Shown piece after piece: positions 8,078 through 10,380 of a stretch of DNA of 10,380 nt. A program made the translations under genes and the position numbers. Every line of letters starts with the position of its first letter. Position 1 is the first letter of the stretch. The stretch is from an uncultured Oscillospiraceae bacterium (lineage in GTDB: Bacteria > Bacillota > Clostridia > Oscillospirales > Oscillospiraceae), in the NCBI GenBank assembly GCA_934574095.1, contig CAKTMW010000052.1, positions 1-10,380 of the forward strand. Reading direction: 5' to 3'. Below the pieces are notes generated by a model. The model worked only from the letters and a program-made list of their open reading frames with translations. It did not search any database and was not told where the DNA came from.

Positions 8078-8107
8078 GTAGGGGCCGATGCCCACATCGG
8101 CCCGCCG
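8078..8107 (+). repeat. REP-like palindrome 1
   Basis: GTAGGGG...CCCGCCG unit with a perfect 9-bp stem GGGCCGATG-CCCA-CATCGGCCC (8082-8103). It shares its flanks with the unit at 8138-8166, but the stem centre differs on both arms, so pairing is kept while sequence is not. It lies in the gene-free stretch 7885-8273. Confidence 0.8.
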
Positions 8108-8137
8108 CGATGGACGCGATGGGTACGGTATTCATGT

Positions 8138-8166
8138 GTAGGGGCGGGGTAGAACCCCGCCCGCCG
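8138..8166 (+). repeat. REP-like palindrome 2
   Basis: Same orientation and flanks as the unit at 8078 (GTAGGGG ... CCCGCCG), with a perfect 9-bp stem GGGCGGGGT-AGA-ACCCCGCCC (8142-8162). It starts 60 bases after the start of unit 1. Confidence 0.8.
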
Positions 8167-8196
8167 TTTAACGAAATTGCCATCGTATAACGACGA

Positions 8197-8223
8197 GTGG
8201 GAGGGGCAGAGCCCCTCCCCTAC
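8197..8223 (-). repeat. REP-like palindrome 3, inverted
   Basis: A 9-bp stem GGGAGGGGC-AGA-GCCCCTCCC (8199-8219). Read on the minus strand it begins GTAGGGG like the other two and ends CCCAC, so it is inverted relative to them. It lies about 50 bases beyond the stop codon of the radical SAM gene. It has no T-tract, so it is not a standard terminator. Confidence 0.75.
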
Positions 8224-8273
8224 GAATGATCTACCGGCAGTCCGTGCACACGGGAGATTTTGCGCCAGCGTTT

Positions 8274-9143
8274 TTACACCCCCGTCAGATCAAACGGCGG
8301 GGTGTACTCCGCTCTGGCGGCGGTGCGCTCCTGGGTGAAGCCATCCAGAATGCCGCAGTTCTCCATGTACGCCACGGCGGAGCGGTACTCCGACCGGGTC
8401 ACGTGGCGGCGCAGAGTCCCCTCCGCACCCTCCTGGGGGGTGTACTGGCTCATGAGGGAGAACAGCACCTCACCGGGCCGGAAGTTCTCCGCCACCCAGT
8501 CGATGCAGCGGCGGGTGTTGTCCAGCTGGCCCGGCAGCACCAGATGGCGGATCACCACGCCTCGCTTCAGCAGGCCGTCCTCCTGCACACAGGGGCCGGT
8601 CTGGCGCACCATCTCCCGGATGGCGGCGGTGGCCACGGGGAAGTAATCCGGCGCGGCGGAAAGTCGGGCAGCCAGGTCATTGTCGGCGTATTTCAGGTCA
8701 GGCAGGTAGATATCCACCTTGCCCTCCAGCTGCCGCAGGGTGTCCACCGACTCATAGCCGCCGCAGTTATACACCACGGGGACGCTCAGCTTCGGCTCCA
8801 GCGCGGGGAGTATCCAGGGCAGGAAGTGGGTGGGGGTCACCAGATTGATGTTATGAGCGCCGCGGGCGATAAGGTCTTCAAAGATTTGCCGCAGGTGCGC
8901 CGTGGTGATGGCCTTGCCGAAACCCCCGGCAGAGATGGAGCCGTTCTGGCAGTAGCAGCACCGGAGGGTGCAGCCGGAGAAGAAGACGGTGCCGCTGCCG
9001 TTGATACCGGAGATGGGGGGCTCCTCCCACATGTGCAGGGCGGCACGGGCCACGCGGATACCCGCAGGCATACCGCAGAAACCATGGCCTGCCTCTTCCG
9101 TCCGCTCCGCGGCGCAGCGGCGGGGGCATAACGTGCAGATCAT
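8274..9143 (-). CDS. radical SAM protein, PflX-like (COG1313 type), function unknown
   Basis: 289 residues from an ATG at 9143 that overlaps the tdk stop in an ATGA. A longer reading from 9200 is less likely because it would run 61 bases into tdk, and the family usually begins near the Cys motif seen here. Seen: an N-terminal Cys cluster, CTLCPRRC (C3, C6, C10) with C23 in GFCG, that could hold a second metal or Fe-S site. The radical SAM motif CTLRCCYC (C58, C62, C65) follows, binding the [4Fe-4S] cluster that cleaves S-adenosylmethionine. After it come NINLVTPTHFLP and a long PflA-like barrel with DIYLPDLKYAD and HLVLPGQ. The family is named for similarity to pyruvate formate-lyase activases, but its substrate is not established. 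No glycyl-radical enzyme is adjacent. Translational coupling to tdk means the two are made together. Confidence 0.9.
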   Translation of the reverse strand: MICTLCPRRCAAERTEEAGHGFCGMPAGIRVARAALHMWEEPPISGINGSGTVFFSGCTLRCCYCQNGSISAGGFGKAITTAHLRQIFEDLIARGAHNINLVTPTHFLPWILPALEPKLSVPVVYNCGGYESVDTLRQLEGKVDIYLPDLKYADNDLAARLSAAPDYFPVATAAIREMVRQTGPCVQEDGLLKRGVVIRHLVLPGQLDNTRRCIDWVAENFRPGEVLFSLMSQYTPQEGAEGTLRRHVTRSEYRSAVAYMENCGILDGFTQERTAARAEYTPPFDLTGV

Positions 9144-9727
9144 TTCCGCAGCCGGTGGAAGTCCGGCCCCAAATCGCCCGCCATCCAGTGGCGGCGGCAC
9201 AGACCGATATACTGGTCGTTGGCCCCCAGCACCACCTGCTCGCCCTCCTTCAGCACGTGGCCCTGGTCGTCAAAGCGGGCGTTGAAGGCCGCCTTTTTGC
9301 CGCACCAGCAGATGGTCTTGACCTCCTCCAGCTTGTCCGCCAGCACCAGCAGGTGGTAACTGCCGGGGAACAGGTCGCCCTTGAAGTCCGCCCGCAGACC
9401 GTAGCAGATGACGGGGATATTGCAGTCGTCCACCAGATGCACCAGGTAGTAGACCTCCTCTTTGGTGAGGAACTGGGCCTCGTCCACGATGATACAGGCG
9501 TATTTTTGCAGCTCCTGGTCAGCCATGGCCTGCATCTCGTGGAAGTAGACGCAGGGGTGCTTCAGGCCGATGCGGGAGGACACCATATGGTCGCCGTCCC
9601 GTGTGTCCAGCTGGGGTTTCACCAGCAGGGTCTCCTGACCCCGCTCCTCGTAGTTGAAGCGGGCCATCAGCGCGTTGGCGCTTTTGCTGGAGCCCATGGC
9701 TCCGTATTTGAAGTAAAGCTGTGCCAT
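9140..9727 (-). CDS. tdk: thymidine kinase, type II (TK1-like)
   Basis: 195 residues, normal for the family. It phosphorylates thymidine or deoxyuridine with ATP in the cytosolic pyrimidine salvage pathway. Seen: P-loop GAMGSSKS (residues 9-16), DTRDG after strand 2, the DEAQF motif with the catalytic acid E83 (82-86), YGLRADFKG (109-117), and a structural zinc site C140, C142, C177, H180. The lasso region that closes over thymidine precedes YIGLCRRHW. The P-loop has Ser-Ser where many homologues have Ser-Gly, keeping the essential Lys15 and Ser16. ATG at 9727 has SD AAGGAG (9738-9743). First gene of a two-gene unit with the radical SAM protein; no clear promoter was found in 9744-9788. Confidence 0.96.
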   Translation of the reverse strand: MAQLYFKYGAMGSSKSANALMARFNYEERGQETLLVKPQLDTRDGDHMVSSRIGLKHPCVYFHEMQAMADQELQKYACIIVDEAQFLTKEEVYYLVHLVDDCNIPVICYGLRADFKGDLFPGSYHLLVLADKLEEVKTICWCGKKAAFNARFDDQGHVLKEGEQVVLGANDQYIGLCRRHWMAGDLGPDFHRLRK

Positions 9728-9788
9728 TGTGTGTTTCTCCTTCTCTATCTTCTGTCCTTTTGGGGGGTCGTTAAGCGGGGGTAGGGGA

Positions 9789-10283
9789 TATTTCGTCCCT
9801 GCGGGGACGAGGTACTTTTGGCCGTTGTCCCAAAAGTACCCAAAAACGCTGCTTAAACCTGCGGTTTAAGAATCCGCGTACGCTGTTCTGCGTAAGCTAT
9901 TGCACCGGCTCAAGTTTTGCGGTGGAAATCCAGATGGATGCTACGGCGGCATAGCCGCCGAGATCGGAGGCTAAAAACATGCCACCGGCATGTTTTCTTA
10001 ACGCCCCGACGCATTGACTTTCTTCTTGCGCCGCTGCCGCTTACCATTGCAACGGTAGACACTGAAGCGTTGTTCGGCGTAGGTATCAGCGGCAGCGGCG
10101 CAGGAGCAGAGACGATCCTTTTAACGAATCGAAAAAGAAAATCTTATGTGAACGTGCGGTAAAATCTGACATATTTGTACAGCGTATAGCGCGCCCGGAG
10201 GTGAAGGAACCGGAGGTTCCTTCTGGCGTTTTTGCCTACTTTTGCCGCTATTGGCAAAAGTAGGTCGCGCCGGAGCGCGAAAC
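9789..10283. mobile_element. composite palindromic repeat, copy 2 (inverted relative to copy 1)
   Basis: About 495 bases with the same plan as 6902-7337. Left module: H1 TCGTCCC-TGCG-GGGACGA (9793-9810), H2 GGTACTTTTGG/CCAAAAGTACC (9811-9840), H3 CTTAAACC-TGC-GGTTTAAG (9852-9870). Right module, mirrored: H3 GAAGGAACC-GGA-GGTTCCTTC (10203-10223), H2 CCTACTTTTGCC/GGCAAAAGTAGG (10235-10264), H1 TCGCGC-CGGA-GCGCGA (10265-10280). The core (10022-10161) is the reverse complement of that in copy 1. The variable stretch 9886-10021 holds two extra hairpins, CGGCGGC/GCCGCCG (9944-9960) and AAAACATGCC/GGCATGTTTT (9974-9996). Stems differ from copy 1 on both arms together. It fills the gap between tdk and the gene at the right edge. 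Confidence 0.85.
10022..10161 (-). repeat. core segment of composite repeat, copy 2
   Basis: Reverse complement of 7029-7160. The stem is longer here: TGCGCCGCTGCCGCT (10027-10041) with AGCGGCAGCGGCGCA (10088-10102), 15 bp. The loop is again exactly 46 bases (10042-10087), and most of it matches copy 1. Confidence 0.8.
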
Positions 10284-10303
10284 ACTTGCTCTCTGCCGCC
10301 CAT

Positions 10304-10335
10304 GAAAAACGGCCGTCTTTCGACGGCCGTTTTTC
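10304..10335 (-). terminator. bidirectional terminator after the right-edge gene
   Basis: A perfect 14-bp stem GAAAAACGGCCGTC/GACGGCCGTTTTTC (10304-10317, 10322-10335) with a 4-base loop starts directly after the minus-strand stop codon at 10336. The core is GC-rich and both outer ends are A/T runs, so it can work in either direction. Confidence 0.85.
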
Positions 10336-10380
10336 TTATTTGTGGCTGCAATGGCCGCCGCAGTGTGCGCAGTTGCCAGT
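10336..10380 (-). CDS. C-terminus of a Cys/His-rich small protein, partial (FeoB-associated type possible)
   Basis: Reading inward from the edge on the minus strand gives TGNCAHCGGHCSHK and a TAA at 10336-10338, with a strong terminator immediately after. The spacing C-x2-C-x3-C with several His is metal-binding in character. It resembles the tails of small FeoB-associated Cys-rich membrane proteins found beside ferrous iron transporters in clostridia. Only 14 residues are visible, so that identity is a guess; the reading frame itself is supported by the terminator placement. Confidence 0.5.
   Translation of the reverse strand, partial: TGNCAHCGGHCSHK

Noticed and set aside
8078..8223. Spaced GC-rich repeats that might suggest a small CRISPR array
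   Set aside because: Unit sequences differ inside the stems, one unit is inverted, the intervals are uneven and no cas gene is present; they are REP-like palindromes.
8242..8253. CCGTG-CA-CACGG palindrome just after the radical SAM stop, as a possible terminator
   Set aside because: Five-bp stem, two-base loop and no T-tract on the minus strand.
8226..9131. A 301-codon plus-strand frame opposite the radical SAM gene
   Set aside because: Antisense shadow of a gene with clear Cys motifs and family signatures; no SD and no domain.

Overview
The window looks like chromosomal DNA from a high-GC anaerobic Firmicute, most likely an Oscillospiraceae-type gut Clostridium. This is inferred from the Gram-positive style RND pump, strong AGGAGG ribosome sites, an ECF sigma/anti-sigma pair, a clostridial-type thymidine kinase and GC-rich C-ending codons. 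No marker here fixes the species.

Layout. Positions 1-3797 (minus) hold an RND efflux permease with a GTG start; its 3' end lies beyond the left edge. Divergent from it is a single-gene glyceraldehyde-3-phosphate dehydrogenase unit (4241-5287, plus) with its own promoter and a 19-bp-stem terminator. Converging on that terminator is a two-gene minus-strand unit: an ECF sigma factor (6329-6832) and an overlapping membrane-anchored probable anti-sigma factor (5380-6339), preceded by a motif resembling an ECF-type promoter, so the unit is probably autoregulated. Next comes a composite palindromic repeat (6902-7337), then an unrecognised 159-residue gene (7405-7884, minus) with its own terminator. 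The intergenic stretch 7885-8273 carries three REP-like palindromes. A minus-strand pair follows, tdk (thymidine kinase) then a PflX-like radical SAM protein, joined by an ATGA overlap. A second composite repeat (9789-10283) and a terminator separate tdk from the Cys-rich C-terminus of a partial minus-strand gene at the right edge.

The most unusual content is not protein coding. The two composite repeats (about 435 and 495 bp) share one architecture: inverted terminal modules, each built of three hairpins, around a core palindrome with a 46-base loop. The core is inverted in one copy relative to the other. Between copies the hairpin stems change on both arms together, so pairing is kept while sequence drifts. 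This is strong internal evidence that the folded form is selected or needed for mobility. No transposase lies in the window, so if the elements move they are non-autonomous.
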